Positions 35,787 to 46,544 of a stretch of DNA of 64,000 bases are shown piece by piece. The DNA is from Cocleimonas flava (GTDB taxonomy: Bacteria; Pseudomonadota; Gammaproteobacteria; Thiotrichales; Thiotrichaceae). The position numbers were made by a program, and so were the translations under genes. The stretch lies in assembly GCF_004339015.1 (NCBI RefSeq), contig NZ_SMFQ01000004.1:496001-560000 (forward strand), read 5' to 3'. The notes beneath the pieces are model-generated. The model was not told where the DNA came from. It searched no databases and worked only from the letters and a program-made list of their open reading frames with translations. Each line of letters begins with the position of its first letter. Position 1 is the first letter of the stretch.

Positions 35787-37895
35787 ATGGTCACCCCCCC
35801 ACTTATAAGCCTTTTTTCACCGGTAACCGAATTAAAAGGTGTAGGCCCAAAAATGGCCGAGAACCTTGAAAAGCTGGATATCGAAAAAGTACAGGATTTG
35901 CTTTTCCATCTGCCGTTGCGCTATCAAGACAGAACTCAATTTTATGAGATTGGTGCGGTCTCGCATGGACAAGAGGTGATGGTCATCGGCGAAGTCGAAC
36001 ACTCGGAAATTGTGTATCGCGGTCGACGCATGATGATCTGTACCATTTCAGACGGCACTGGCTTACTCACACTCCGTTTTTTCCACTTTAGTAATGCTCA
36101 GCAGAAGGCACTGACGCGTGGCACCAAAGTGAGATGTTTTGGAGAAGTGCGCATCGGAAAAACCAGCCGTGAAATGGTACACCCGGAATATAAAATTTTG
36201 ACGAACTCAGATAGTCAAAATACCCAAAGTGGCTTAGCCAAAGCACTGACACCGATTTATCCAGCGACCAAAGGCTTACAACAACGCAGCTTGTTACGAT
36301 TGGCTCAAGCGGCGTTAAGTCACCTCAATGGACTTGAAGACCTTATCCCTCAACAAATAGTCGCGGATAATCATTTATACGATTTGAATCATGCACTACA
36401 AGCATTGCATCAACCCGTAGCTGGGGTTTCAGTGGCGCAGTTATTAGCGCGTAATCACCCCGCGCAACAGCGTTTAATCTTCGAAGAATTACTCGCGCAT
36501 CAATTGAGTTTAAGAAAACTCAGAGAGCAACAAAAACAAGCAAACGGAATTCCATTTAATACCAAATCGACTTATTTCAATCGGCTAAAAGACAACTTGC
36601 CGTTCGACTTAACCAACGCACAAAATCGCGTCATCGAAGAAATAGATGAAGATCTGCAGCAAACATGGCCGATGAGTCGTTTGGTACAAGGTGATGTGGG
36701 TTCGGGTAAAACCCTGGTCGCTGCAGCCGCGGCGTTAACAGCCATAGAAGCAGGTTATCAAGTAGCGCTGATGGCACCGACCGAAATACTCTCGGAACAA
36801 CATTTTAAGAACTTCACCGACTGGTTGAGCCCGTTAGGTTTAAATGTCACGTTATTATCAGGAAAACTAAAAGTTGCAGAAAAGCGAGAAGCGCTAGCAG
36901 CAACTGAAAATGGAACGAGCCATTTAATTATTGGTACGCATGCCCTATTCCAGAATGATGTGAATTTCCAACGACTGGGATTAATCATCGTCGACGAGCA
37001 ACACCGTTTTGGTGTGCACCAACGTTTATCGCTACGTGAAAAAGGTAAGACCCAAACCCAACAAGAAGATATTTATCCGCATCAGTTAGTCATGACGGCA
37101 ACGCCTATTCCACGCACGTTAGCCATGACTACCTACGCTGATATGGATTATTCTGTTATCGACGAATTACCACCCGGTCGAACGCCAATCAAAACCGTCG
37201 TTATTAGTAACTCGCGACGTGATGAGATCGTGCAAAGAATTGATGTGGTATGTAATGAAGGTGCTCAGGTTTATTGGGTATGTACGCTGATTGAAGAATC
37301 AGAAACCTTGCAAGCACAAAATGCCGAAGAAACCACCGAATTACTCCAACAAGCCTTACCAGACTTAAAGATTGGATTAGTTCACGGACGCATGAAGTCA
37401 GCCGAGAAAGAAGCAATTATGGCTGAATTCAAATCCGGCAAGCTACATCTATTAGTTGCTACAACAGTGATTGAAGTGGGTGTAGACGTACCCAATGCGA
37501 CCCTGATGATTATCGAAAATGCAGAACGCTTAGGGCTGGCACAATTACATCAATTACGCGGACGTGTCGGTCGTGGCAGCAAAGCCAGTAGTTGTGTACT
37601 GATGTATCAAACACCCTTGTCAGATAACGCACGCAAACGTCTGGAAGCATTGCGCAACAGCAACGACGGCTTTGAAATAGCCAGAATAGATCTGGAGATT
37701 CGCGGTCCCGGGGAAGTGTTTGGTACCCGCCAGACCGGCGAATTACAATTTAGAATTGCCAACCTGATGGAAGACCAAATGCTGCTGCCTAAAGTCCAAC
37801 AGGCAGCAAAACAAATGTTAGAGCAATATCCGGAGAATATAGAATCCTTAATCGAACGCTGGATTAAACATGCTGAGGATTATGCATCCGTTTGA
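35787..37895 (+). CDS. recG: ATP-dependent DNA helicase RecG
   Basis: The protein has 702 residues. The N-terminal wedge (KGVGPKMAENLEKLDIEKVQDLLFHLPLRYQDRT) is followed by the OB fold, then helicase motifs: LVQGDVGSGKTLVAAAAAL (Walker A), MAPTEILSEQH, LIIVDEQHRFGVHQR (DEQH), MTATPIPRTLAMTTYADMD, VATTVIEVGVDVPNATLMII and LAQLHQLRGRVGRG. It remodels stalled forks. The start codon directly abuts dispersed-element copy 12, which supplies codons 2 to about 11 (VTPPLISLFS). Confidence 0.97.
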   Translation: MVTPPLISLFSPVTELKGVGPKMAENLEKLDIEKVQDLLFHLPLRYQDRTQFYEIGAVSHGQEVMVIGEVEHSEIVYRGRRMMICTISDGTGLLTLRFFHFSNAQQKALTRGTKVRCFGEVRIGKTSREMVHPEYKILTNSDSQNTQSGLAKALTPIYPATKGLQQRSLLRLAQAALSHLNGLEDLIPQQIVADNHLYDLNHALQALHQPVAGVSVAQLLARNHPAQQRLIFEELLAHQLSLRKLREQQKQANGIPFNTKSTYFNRLKDNLPFDLTNAQNRVIEEIDEDLQQTWPMSRLVQGDVGSGKTLVAAAAALTAIEAGYQVALMAPTEILSEQHFKNFTDWLSPLGLNVTLLSGKLKVAEKREALAATENGTSHLIIGTHALFQNDVNFQRLGLIIVDEQHRFGVHQRLSLREKGKTQTQQEDIYPHQLVMTATPIPRTLAMTTYADMDYSVIDELPPGRTPIKTVVISNSRRDEIVQRIDVVCNEGAQVYWVCTLIEESETLQAQNAEETTELLQQALPDLKIGLVHGRMKSAEKEAIMAEFKSGKLHLLVATTVIEVGVDVPNATLMIIENAERLGLAQLHQLRGRVGRGSKASSCVLMYQTPLSDNARKRLEALRNSNDGFEIARIDLEIRGPGEVFGTRQTGELQFRIANLMEDQMLLPKVQQAAKQMLEQYPENIESLIERWIKHAEDYASV
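35790..35817 (+). repeat. Dispersed C-run/T-run element, copy 12, encodes RecG N-terminus
   Basis: Reads GTCACCCCCCCACTTATAAG then CCTTTTTT, directly after the recG ATG, and is read as VTPPLISLFS. The same frame (TPPLI...FS) appears in the ThiG extension. Confidence 0.88.
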
Positions 37896-37913
37896 TCTGA
37901 GAATAATCACAAG

Positions 37914-38106
37914 GTCACCCCCCTACTTGAATGACAACTCGTTTTTGTTTTATAAAAAACGATATTGGAATTTATGCTTTGCGGAATGACAACTCGTTTT
38001 TGTTTTGTAAAAAACGATATTGGAATTTATGCTTTGCGGAATGACAACTCGTTTTTGTTTTGTAAAAAACGATATTGGAATTTATGCAAAGCTAGATGAG
38101 TTTTTT
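37914..38106 (+). repeat. Dispersed C-run/T-run element, copy 13, split by three hairpin units
   Basis: The left end GTCACCCCCCTACTT (37914-37928), 18 bases after the recG stop, is separated from a diverged right end (GATGAGTTTTTTAG) by three tandem 55-bp units. It follows recG in a terminator-compatible orientation. The 270-base recG-lysR gap holds no other feature I can see. Confidence 0.75.
37929..38087 (+). repeat. Three tandem 55-bp hairpin units
   Basis: Units start at 37929, 37984 and 38039; the third lacks the final TTTGCG. Each reads GAATGACAACTCGTTTTT, a loop, AAAAACGATATTGG, then AATTTATGC. The stem is TCGTTTTT with AAAAACGA, extended by CAA/TTG across a small internal loop. Units 1 and 2 differ by a single loop base (TTTTATAA against TTTTGTAA), so the tandem amplification is recent. 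Confidence 0.92.
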
Positions 38107-38165
38107 AGTGACTTAAGTCGAACAAGAAAATATGATGATCTTGATCCCTTTTAACGGTTATACCC

Positions 38166-39014
38166 ATGGATATTTCCCACCTAAAGACCTTTCTCGAGAT
38201 TTATAAAACTCGGCACTTCAGAAAATCCGCTGAAAAATTATTCATTACACAATCAGCAGCAAGTGCTCGTATCAAATTACTCGAAGACCGATTAGGCGTT
38301 GCTTTATTCACACGGGATAAACGCAATATTGAACCGACACCTGCCGCACATCGTTTCTTCAAATACGCAGAAATGGTGGTTACTGGTTGGGATCAAGCCA
38401 AACAAGTGGTGGCTTTACCAGATGAATATGAGCTATCCATCTCAATAGCCTGTATGGCTGATATCTGGCATTTGTTTCTTAAAAACTGGATTGTCGAAAT
38501 AAAAGATCAACGACCTGAATTTGCCTTTAACTTGATGATCAACCAGTCTCATGATGTATCGGACTTATTAATCAACGGCGCTTTGGATTTAGGTTTTGTT
38601 TTCGAGCCGATTCAATTGCCTTCGATTGAAGCGCACGAAGTGCTTGAATTTGAAATCAAACTTTTTTCGACCACGCCAAACCAAACACCCGAACAAGCAC
38701 TGGATAAAAATTACATAAAAATAGACTGGGGAGTCTCGTTTGAATACGAATATTCACAGGAATATAAAGATCAGGCAATTTCAAATGTGCGCACTAACTA
38801 CGGCTTAATGGCGATTGACATTATGAAGGATAATGGCGGAGCCGCTTACCTTCCCGATTTAAGCCCTTTGCAAAATGACCCAACACTGCCACTTTATGAA
38901 GTTGAAAATGCCTTTATCTTTAAAAGAAAGCTCTATGCGCTTTATAGAAAAGATACTGAAGTGCATGAAAATATTGCAGAAATCATCAACACCATCAAAT
39001 CGATTATTGCTTAA
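38166..39014 (+). CDS. LysR-family regulator, HdfR-like
   Basis: This 282-residue LTTR has the N-terminal HTH MDISHLKTFLEIYKTRHFRKSAEKLFITQSAASARIKLLEDRLGVALFTRDKRNIEPTPAAHRF, strongly reminiscent of E. coli HdfR (LLKTFLEVSRTRHF...QLGVNLFTR). The C-terminal effector half is ordinary. It is a single gene, not divergent with a neighbour, so the target cannot be inferred from context. Confidence 0.85.
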   Translation: MDISHLKTFLEIYKTRHFRKSAEKLFITQSAASARIKLLEDRLGVALFTRDKRNIEPTPAAHRFFKYAEMVVTGWDQAKQVVALPDEYELSISIACMADIWHLFLKNWIVEIKDQRPEFAFNLMINQSHDVSDLLINGALDLGFVFEPIQLPSIEAHEVLEFEIKLFSTTPNQTPEQALDKNYIKIDWGVSFEYEYSQEYKDQAISNVRTNYGLMAIDIMKDNGGAAYLPDLSPLQNDPTLPLYEVENAFIFKRKLYALYRKDTEVHENIAEIINTIKSIIA

Positions 39015-39097
39015 AAACTGATAGATTGGATAAAGCCCTGAATGACAGCGCTAATAGTTTATCTAACCGTTCACATTGAAATTTCACATATAGGAAA

Positions 39098-39158
39098 GCA
39101 CCTGCTTAAAAAAACGATGTTTCTTAACCAGGTGCCGGGGGGATACCCTCAAGGGGTA
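39098..39158. repeat. Two hairpins between convergent genes
   Basis: GCACCTG (39098-39104) pairs with CAGGTGC (39129-39135), extended by TTAA/TTAA after one mismatch. A second stem, TACCC (39144-39148) with GGGTA (39154-39158), follows. They lie between lysR and the small acidic protein gene and may act as a bidirectional 3' end structure; no clear T-run. Confidence 0.5.
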
Positions 39159-39188
39159 ATTCGGTGACTTGTAGTTGTGTCTTAACGA

Positions 39189-39422
39189 CTAGTCATAGTC
39201 GTAATCAAAATCCCAATTCCAGTCGGTATCTTTCATCGCTTTTCTTTCGAAATAGTCTTCGATACGATGACGAGCGCTTCTCTTGGGTTTTGCACGATGT
39301 GATTTTCTAGACGTTTTATTATCGTTAAAATTCAGATCATAATCATTATCCGATACTTCTAAAAAGTCATCATCAAAGTCGTCGAAATCATCTTCATAAT
39401 CGTGCTTCTGATTCTTAGCCAT
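39189..39422 (-). CDS. Small acidic PA3496-family protein
   Basis: This 77-residue protein has an extremely Asp-rich first half (YEDDFDDFDDDFLEVSDNDYDL), a basic patch (RKSHRAKPKRSARHRIEDYFERKAMKD) and an aromatic-acidic tail (WNWDFDYDYD). The RHRIEDYFERK segment resembles small PA3496-type proteins of gammaproteobacteria (RRxIExxxExxxL). Function is unknown; family databases give it an envelope-integrity label. It is a single gene. Confidence 0.65.
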   Translation of the reverse strand: MAKNQKHDYEDDFDDFDDDFLEVSDNDYDLNFNDNKTSRKSHRAKPKRSARHRIEDYFERKAMKDTDWNWDFDYDYD

Positions 39423-39683
39423 TTATCAATTCTCCAAAATAATAATTAACAGCTTATAAACCTCGATTTTTTAAACAGTACTTTTGTAATGTATGTACTG
39501 AAACTTCGAGATAAAATAATTGTTGCACTATTTATTGAGAATAAATAACAAAAAATATTGCTCAAATTGACAAGTGTTTTTGATCAATCGTTCTTGATCA
39601 ATCGTTAATGCAATAACGAAATTAATACGTATGAAGCAGGTAGAAAGAATCTATAACCACCTGACAGCTTTATCAAACTGGCT

Positions 39684-41267
39684 TTAAACGTCCTCCCAAA
39701 GTTCGAGTAATTCTTCTGTCGCTAATTCGTAGTTTTCAGTTTTTATAATGGCGGAAATCATGGCGACTGATCCAATACCAGTCTGTTTTAATGCGGCTGC
39801 TCTTTGATAGTTGATACCACCTATGGCAACCAGCGGAAATTGCTTACCTAAGAGATTCACCCACTTTTCTACCGCAGTAACACCTTGTGGAATCCAGGGC
39901 ATGATTTTACTGGTCGTTTCGTAGATTGGTCCCAACGCAATGTAACTAGGGTTTATTGCGAGTGTTCTGGCGACTTCGGTATAGCTATGCGTAGACACAC
40001 CTAAACGACAACCCGATTGTGCGATGCTAGCCATATCAGCATCATCCAGATCTTCCTGCCCAAGATGAATGCCATAGGCTTGGTGTTTAACCGCCAACTG
40101 CCAATAATCATTGATAAACAAACGGACATTGTATTTCTTTGCGAGCTTAATAGCGGCAATAATATCCTCTTCCACATCATCAGGATGTTGATCTTTAATA
40201 CGGAGTTGAATGGTTTTTATACCCAGCGGAATGAGTTTCTGTAGCCATTCAAGTGAATCAACAACGGGGTAAATTCCTAGTTTATTATTAGGTTCTTTGT
40301 TGCAAATAATATTACCAGAATTGGAATCAGAGACAGCATCGCAACAGGCAAAATTAAAATTCTTAGATAACATCTCTGCATGTTTCACCAGCTTCGGCAT
40401 ATCCATTAATTCAAACGGGTGATGTGTATCGTAATGAGAAAACTGTAATTTATACTGGTTGTTTTCGGTCAGGCTGGCATTACGAATGCCATTACTGATG
40501 AGTGCCTTGGCATAAACGATAGAATCATTAAGAGGAAATCCCAGACTTAATTGACAGGCAATAGCTGTCGCTAATGAGCAACCTGTACCGCGTACATTGC
40601 TTCTGTTTTTCCAGCGTTCGCCACTTAAGTAAAAGCTTTCTTCTTCACCTTTGATGTTGGCGCTTCCATCGACACTTACGAAGAGATCATTACTCTGATT
40701 CGTATCATTAGCGTTATACAAGTGACCACCTTTTACCAATACATTTTTTGCACCCAATGTAATTAATTGTTGTGCCGCTGTTGCTAAATCCTGCTCATTA
40801 CTAATGGATATTCCGGTCAAGCTTTCTAACTCATCACTATTGGGAGTAATAAGTGTAATCAGAGGGAGTAAATCTGATAAGAATGCCTGCTTACCGGCTT
40901 CATCCATCAGTGCTCCGCCTGAACTACTAGCCAGTACTGGGTCGGCAATGACAAATGCTTTACGATGTTTGCTCTTTAATAATTGATTATTCGAAGCAAT
41001 AAATTCGACTACTGCTTTAACCGCATCTGCATTGCCCAACATGCCGATTTTGATCACGGTAAATGGCTCAGACTTTATACTGTCCAACTGTGATTTTATT
41101 TGAGAATAAGCTAATACTCCCTGATCGAAGACCCCTTCACTATTTTGCGAAGTTACTGCACTAACCACACTACTCGCATTTACCCCAAGGTAATGCGCTA
41201 CTTGCCAGTCGGTTTGTAAACCGGCACCGCTAGGATCAGTGCCACCTATTAAAAGTATTTTGCTCAT
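39684..41267 (-). CDS. thiDE: Fused HMP(-P) kinase / thiamine-phosphate synthase (ThiD-ThiE)
   Basis: The protein has 527 residues. The N-terminal ThiD kinase domain (about 1-265) shows ILLIGGTDPSGAGLQTDWQVAHYLGV, VIADPVLASSSGGALMD, LITPNSDELESLTG and NVRGTGCSLATAIACQLSLG. After a linker, the C-terminal ThiE barrel (about 330-527) shows GIKTIQLRIKDQ, LFINDYWQLAVKHQAYGIHLGQEDL, LGVSTHSYTEV, IALGPIYETTSKIM and LVAIGGINYQRA. Together they phosphorylate the pyrimidine and join it to the thiazole. It is the last gene of the thi operon. Confidence 0.93.
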   Translation of the reverse strand: MSKILLIGGTDPSGAGLQTDWQVAHYLGVNASSVVSAVTSQNSEGVFDQGVLAYSQIKSQLDSIKSEPFTVIKIGMLGNADAVKAVVEFIASNNQLLKSKHRKAFVIADPVLASSSGGALMDEAGKQAFLSDLLPLITLITPNSDELESLTGISISNEQDLATAAQQLITLGAKNVLVKGGHLYNANDTNQSNDLFVSVDGSANIKGEEESFYLSGERWKNRSNVRGTGCSLATAIACQLSLGFPLNDSIVYAKALISNGIRNASLTENNQYKLQFSHYDTHHPFELMDMPKLVKHAEMLSKNFNFACCDAVSDSNSGNIICNKEPNNKLGIYPVVDSLEWLQKLIPLGIKTIQLRIKDQHPDDVEEDIIAAIKLAKKYNVRLFINDYWQLAVKHQAYGIHLGQEDLDDADMASIAQSGCRLGVSTHSYTEVARTLAINPSYIALGPIYETTSKIMPWIPQGVTAVEKWVNLLGKQFPLVAIGGINYQRAAALKQTGIGSVAMISAIIKTENYELATEELLELWEDV

Positions 41268-41348
41268 TGAATCGTGTCTTGCTTAAGTTATTGATAGCGG
41301 TATTAAAACGATAGTACTAATAATTATTCAATTATCTAATGGCACTGT

Positions 41349-42197
41349 TTAGCCTTGGTGCCAAAACGGTGTGCCGATTGTTGGGGTACTGGGTGTTGCT
41401 GATTCGCGTGCTGGCATAATGCCGCTCTCGTATGCGGCACGCCCTGCACGGATGGCATCGGCAAACGCACTCGCCATAATCACAGGATTCACCGCTTCGG
41501 CTACGGCTGTATTTAATAAGACGCCATCAAACCCAAGTTCTAATGCCTGACAAGCATCAGAAGGTTTACCGATACCGGCATCGACCAATAAATTCACCTC
41601 TGGAAGGCGTTCGCGAATGATCTTAAGCGCATAAGGATTCATCAGGCCTTTTCCTGTGCCGATCGGTGATCCCCAAGGCATAATCACTTCACAACCCAGA
41701 TCATGAAGTCGTTGGCAGAGGACTAAATCGTCGGTGCAATAAGGGAATACTTTAAACCCTTCTTTGATCAATATTTCTGTCGCTTCAAGCAAAGCAAAGG
41801 GATCAGGTTGCAGATTGTAATCATCACCTATCACTTCTAATTTAACCCAGTCTGTGTCGAAGATTTCGCGCGACATTTGCGCAATAGTGATAGCTTCCTG
41901 AGCGCTATGACAACCTGCTGTATTGGGCAATAAGTGGCAACCCAAGTCTTTAACAAAATCCCAGAAATATTCACCGCCGTTACTTTCTGGGGACTGTCTT
42001 CTCAATGACAGCGTAATGACTTCTGCTCCGGATGCTCTAATCGCCTGCTGCATAACCTCTGGTGAAGGATAAAGTGCCGAACCGATAAAGAAACGGCTAC
42101 TTAATTCAACACCATAGACATTCCATGTACTTGATTGCTTATCAGAAAAAGCCTCTATAAGTGGGGGGGTGCCTTTGCAATTATTTAGTTGAGTCAT
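41349..42197 (-). CDS. thiG: Thiazole synthase
   Basis: I choose the ATG at 42197 because AGTGGAGG lies 5 bases upstream; a GTG four codons earlier would overlap thiS. The 282-residue enzyme has [29 protein letters not shown] (Schiff-base Lys lies further on, in [10 protein letters not shown]), [19 protein letters not shown] and [29 protein letters not shown]. It has an N-terminal extension of roughly 25 residues compared with E. coli ThiG, and that extension ([14 protein letters not shown]) is encoded by dispersed-element copy 14. Confidence 0.93.
   Translation of the reverse strand: MTQLNNCKGTPPLIEAFSDKQSSTWNVYGVELSSRFFIGSALYPSPEVMQQAIRASGAEVITLSLRRQSPESNGGEYFWDFVKDLGCHLLPNTAGCHSAQEAITIAQMSREIFDTDWVKLEVIGDDYNLQPDPFALLEATEILIKEGFKVFPYCTDDLVLCQRLHDLGCEVIMPWGSPIGTGKGLMNPYALKIIRERLPEVNLLVDAGIGKPSDACQALELGFDGVLLNTAVAEAVNPVIMASAFADAIRAGRAAYESGIMPARESATPSTPTIGTPFWHQG
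42146..42173 (-). repeat. Dispersed C-run/T-run element, copy 14, inside thiG
   Basis: In thiG sense it reads GGCACCCCCCCACTTATAGAGG then CTTTTTC and is translated [10 protein letters not shown], the same frame as in recG. Confidence 0.88.
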
Positions 42198-42198
42198 G

Positions 42199-42405
42199 TT
42201 AGCCTCCACTGACAGGATTTAGGATATCGACCTTATCCAGATCATTTAAGAGTGTCTCTTCCCAGTGATCTCTAGAAACAAACACCTGATTAACCGCAAC
42301 CCCTAACATACCATCACTTTTATAACCTAACTTGATCAGTGCCTGGCTAATGGTGAGACTCTTTTCAAATGTTTCTGCTTTATTGTTTATACTGACTTTT
42401 ATCAT
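42199..42405 (-). CDS. thiS: Sulfur carrier protein ThiS
   Basis: This 68-residue ubiquitin-like protein ends in GG (LNPVSGG), the site of thiocarboxylate formation. The stretch [27 protein letters not shown] is typical. It overlaps thiO by four bases and ends one base before thiG. It donates sulfur to the thiazole made by ThiG. The adenylating partner ThiF is not in the window. Confidence 0.93.
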   Translation of the reverse strand: MIKVSINNKAETFEKSLTISQALIKLGYKSDGMLGVAVNQVFVSRDHWEETLLNDLDKVDILNPVSGG

Positions 42406-43526
42406 AATATTTGACTTGCTTGATCGGGTGGATTTACTGGATTCATGGATAAAAATTGGGGAAAGCAGACATCCTCCTGCTCTCCAAATAAATGTGTTAT
42501 CAGGTCGTTGACTAGTGCTGGGGCAAATAAATAACCGTGACGATATAAACCATTGATACGGACTAATCGTCCCTGCAGGGACACTTCAGGTAAATTATTA
42601 TTAAATGTGGGACGAAGCCCTGAAAGCATATCGATAATATGTGCTTCGCCAAAACCCGGGTGCAAGCTGTAAAGCGCTGACAACAATTCCAAACCTGACC
42701 TTATCGTGATCGGTCCATCATTATCATTTTCTAATTGTGTTGCGCCGATGATGTAATGATGATCACCACGAGGAGCAATATACAAGGGGTATCGCGGATG
42801 CATCAGCCTAATGGCACGGGTAAAATTAACCTCAGGTGCATACACGCTAACCACTTCACCACGAACTGATCGAAGCTGTGTTAGATCTGCTCGCGCACCG
42901 TTGCCACGACAATCAAAAACGAAATCGAAAACACAATCGTTAAACCCATCGATGATTCCATAATTGGCAGATTCATCTAGGCTCACTTCCAATGACTCAT
43001 GCCATTCAATCGCACTTGATTGGTCAAAATAATCATTTAATGCAGGGTAAAGTGTCTGGTTATTGATCACCCCTTCTTCAGGGAAAAATAGACCTTTACT
43101 AAAATTATGCGCTAATTCTGGCTCAAGCTTATGCAAGTTTTTTTGGTCTAATGCCTGCACATGTTTTTCGTCAATCATGGCGTTAGCCTTAATCTGAAAC
43201 CGTTGCCAGCTAGCGTCGTCTTGAGTGTGCGAAACCACTAACGTTCCTTGCTGATTGAAACTCACTTTCTGATGGGTTGTGTTCTCTAAATCAACCAGCC
43301 ATTTCGCCCATAACTCAAAAGACCTAACGCCTAAATGTTGCGTAATGGCTTCGGTTGTAACGGCTTCTGTAAAAGGAGCAATCATTGCTGCGGCAACTAG
43401 ACCTGTGCCTTTATGATGGCGATCATGTTGGTCGATCAGGGTAATTTCTATATCCTGATTACATTCATTTAGCCGCCATGCCAATACACGACCTGCTAAA
43501 CCCGCACCAATAATTGCTATTTTCAT
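42402..43526 (-). CDS. thiO: FAD-dependent glycine oxidase
   Basis: This 374-residue protein of the DAO/glycine-oxidase family has MKIAIIGAGLAGRVLAWRLNECN (FAD GxGxxG), GTGLVAAAMIAPFTEA and the C-terminal LSGLRPTFNNNLPEVSLQGRLVRINGLYRHGYLFAPALV. In this context it supplies dehydroglycine from glycine for ThiG, replacing the radical ThiH enzyme; no thiH is present. It overlaps thiS. Confidence 0.88.
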   Translation of the reverse strand: MKIAIIGAGLAGRVLAWRLNECNQDIEITLIDQHDRHHKGTGLVAAAMIAPFTEAVTTEAITQHLGVRSFELWAKWLVDLENTTHQKVSFNQQGTLVVSHTQDDASWQRFQIKANAMIDEKHVQALDQKNLHKLEPELAHNFSKGLFFPEEGVINNQTLYPALNDYFDQSSAIEWHESLEVSLDESANYGIIDGFNDCVFDFVFDCRGNGARADLTQLRSVRGEVVSVYAPEVNFTRAIRLMHPRYPLYIAPRGDHHYIIGATQLENDNDGPITIRSGLELLSALYSLHPGFGEAHIIDMLSGLRPTFNNNLPEVSLQGRLVRINGLYRHGYLFAPALVNDLITHLFGEQEDVCFPQFLSMNPVNPPDQASQIL

Positions 43527-43567
43527 CTAAACGTTTAAACCTCAGAATTAGAAACTGGGACTAAGGA

Positions 43568-45475
<1,908 letters not shown>

Positions 45476-45542
45476 TTAATTAAAAAATTACCTGTCGGAT
45501 TAGAAATTCACTGCCAATTTGGTAGTTGAAAATACTATCTTC

Positions 45543-45662
45543 TTGTTTCCTACGACGGTATGAACCGTATCAGGTGCAACGGGTAAAAATCTCAGCTCAT
45601 CCCTCCATCATATTTTCCGTAAAGACTGAAAAATAATCATAAAGGGGTGAACACCCCGACAA
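45543..45662 (-). promoter_or_regulatory. TPP riboswitch upstream of thiC
   Basis: On the minus strand the leader reads GTCGGGGTG near its 5' end, then the conserved GAGCTGAGATTTTTACCC, GTTGCACCTGATACGG and CCGTCGTAGGAAAC, the hallmark pieces of the THI element. ACGG/CCGT forms the pyrophosphate-arm stem with a TTCATA loop. The region between the 5' part and CTGAGA is longer than minimal and can form an extra stem. It should switch off thiC-thiO-thiS-thiG-thiDE when TPP is abundant. Confidence 0.95.
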
Positions 45663-45673
45663 GTGATACGGAC

Positions 45674-45701
45674 ATTAACAGCTCATACAAACCTCTGTCA
45701 A
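45674..45701 (-). promoter_or_regulatory. Probable thi operon promoter
   Basis: A perfect -35 TTGACA (45696-45701) and GTTAAT (45674-45679) are 16 bases apart on the minus strand. The predicted start point falls within a few bases of the riboswitch 5' end, which supports the call. Confidence 0.6.
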
Positions 45702-45875
45702 ACTAATTATTGGGACAAATAATCTCATTTAGTGAAATATAAGTCGTTTTTCTTAGAATAATTCTTATTTCTTATTACTTATATGTTTGATTTTATTACA
45801 ACTAAAAAGAGAGGCTATATTTTGAAAAAGCCGATAAGATGTGTGTAATTAATTGCTGGTTGCGAAAAAAAATTT

Positions 45876-46385
45876 ATGAGTAATTCCAGAGATTCAGAGT
45901 CAAAGTCCACATTAAAAAAACACAGTGAAATTCCGCGAACACTGGGTTTTCTTATCGCATTCGTTGGTGTGTTTTTTCTTGTCGCAACCGTTTTCAGTTT
46001 AATAACTATTGTGGTTTTACAAGCCGCTTCTGGAGATACTGGCCCGCTATCATCCAAAGATAAATACACTATTGCGCTCTCTATCACTTCCCTGCTTACT
46101 GCCTTAGGAGCGCTTTATATCGGGATTAAACTGATAAAAAAATTAGACAGTGGTCGCAAGCTATTTAATATTTTTGGCCTTATCGTAATTGCTTTGGCCT
46201 GGGTCAAGTTCATGTACAAACAAAATGCGATAGAAAAAAGTTTTGCCAATATGCCGGCTGAGCTCGCGGCAAATGCCAAACAGATAGAGCTCGGTGATAC
46301 CTTGACTGTATTTATTCTGCCGGTAATTTTGATTGTGGTGGCGTTATTATTGAATTTACCAAGGTCTAAAGCATCGTTGAAATAG
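45876..46385 (+). CDS. Hypothetical four-helix membrane protein
   Basis: This 169-residue protein starts with a polar Ser/Lys-rich stretch and has four likely membrane helices (about 22-47, 66-87, 92-111 and 140-162), for example TLGFLIAFVGVFFLVATVFSLITIVVL and TVFILPVILIVVALLLNL. I recognise no family. No ribosome site is visible before the ATG. It is a single gene divergent from the thi operon, 3' of which lies a repeat copy and a poly-G tract. Confidence 0.6.
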   Translation: MSNSRDSESKSTLKKHSEIPRTLGFLIAFVGVFFLVATVFSLITIVVLQAASGDTGPLSSKDKYTIALSITSLLTALGALYIGIKLIKKLDSGRKLFNIFGLIVIALAWVKFMYKQNAIEKSFANMPAELAANAKQIELGDTLTVFILPVILIVVALLLNLPRSKASLK

Positions 46386-46419
46386 GTGTGAATGACATAT
46401 TTCAGCGCACAGTAAAAAT

Positions 46420-46447
46420 GGCCCCCCCCCACCTTTGAGGCCTTTTT
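46420..46447 (+). repeat. Dispersed C-run/T-run element, copy 15, with 9-C run
   Basis: Reads GGCCCCCCCCCACCTTTGAGG then CCTTTTT and runs straight into a 20-G tract. Its C-run is longer than in other copies. Confidence 0.85.
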
Positions 46448-46448
46448 A

Positions 46449-46468
46449 GGGGGGGGGGGGGGGGGGGG
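46449..46468 (+). repeat. 20-base poly-G tract
   Basis: Twenty consecutive G (46449-46468) lie between convergent genes. The upstream C9 run at 46422-46430 can pair with any nine of them. Homopolymers of this length are prone to slippage in the cell and to sequencing error, so the exact length is not reliable. Confidence 0.85.
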
Positions 46469-46544
46469 TTAATTAGCTAACGTGTGAATCGTTTAGGGGT
46501 TTGAGTTTGAGTTTGGATTGGATTTTGAAGTAGAAGAAAGCACA

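Noticed and set aside
37929-38087. CRISPR array
   Set aside because: The units are contiguous 55-bp tandem copies with no unique spacers, and there are no cas genes.
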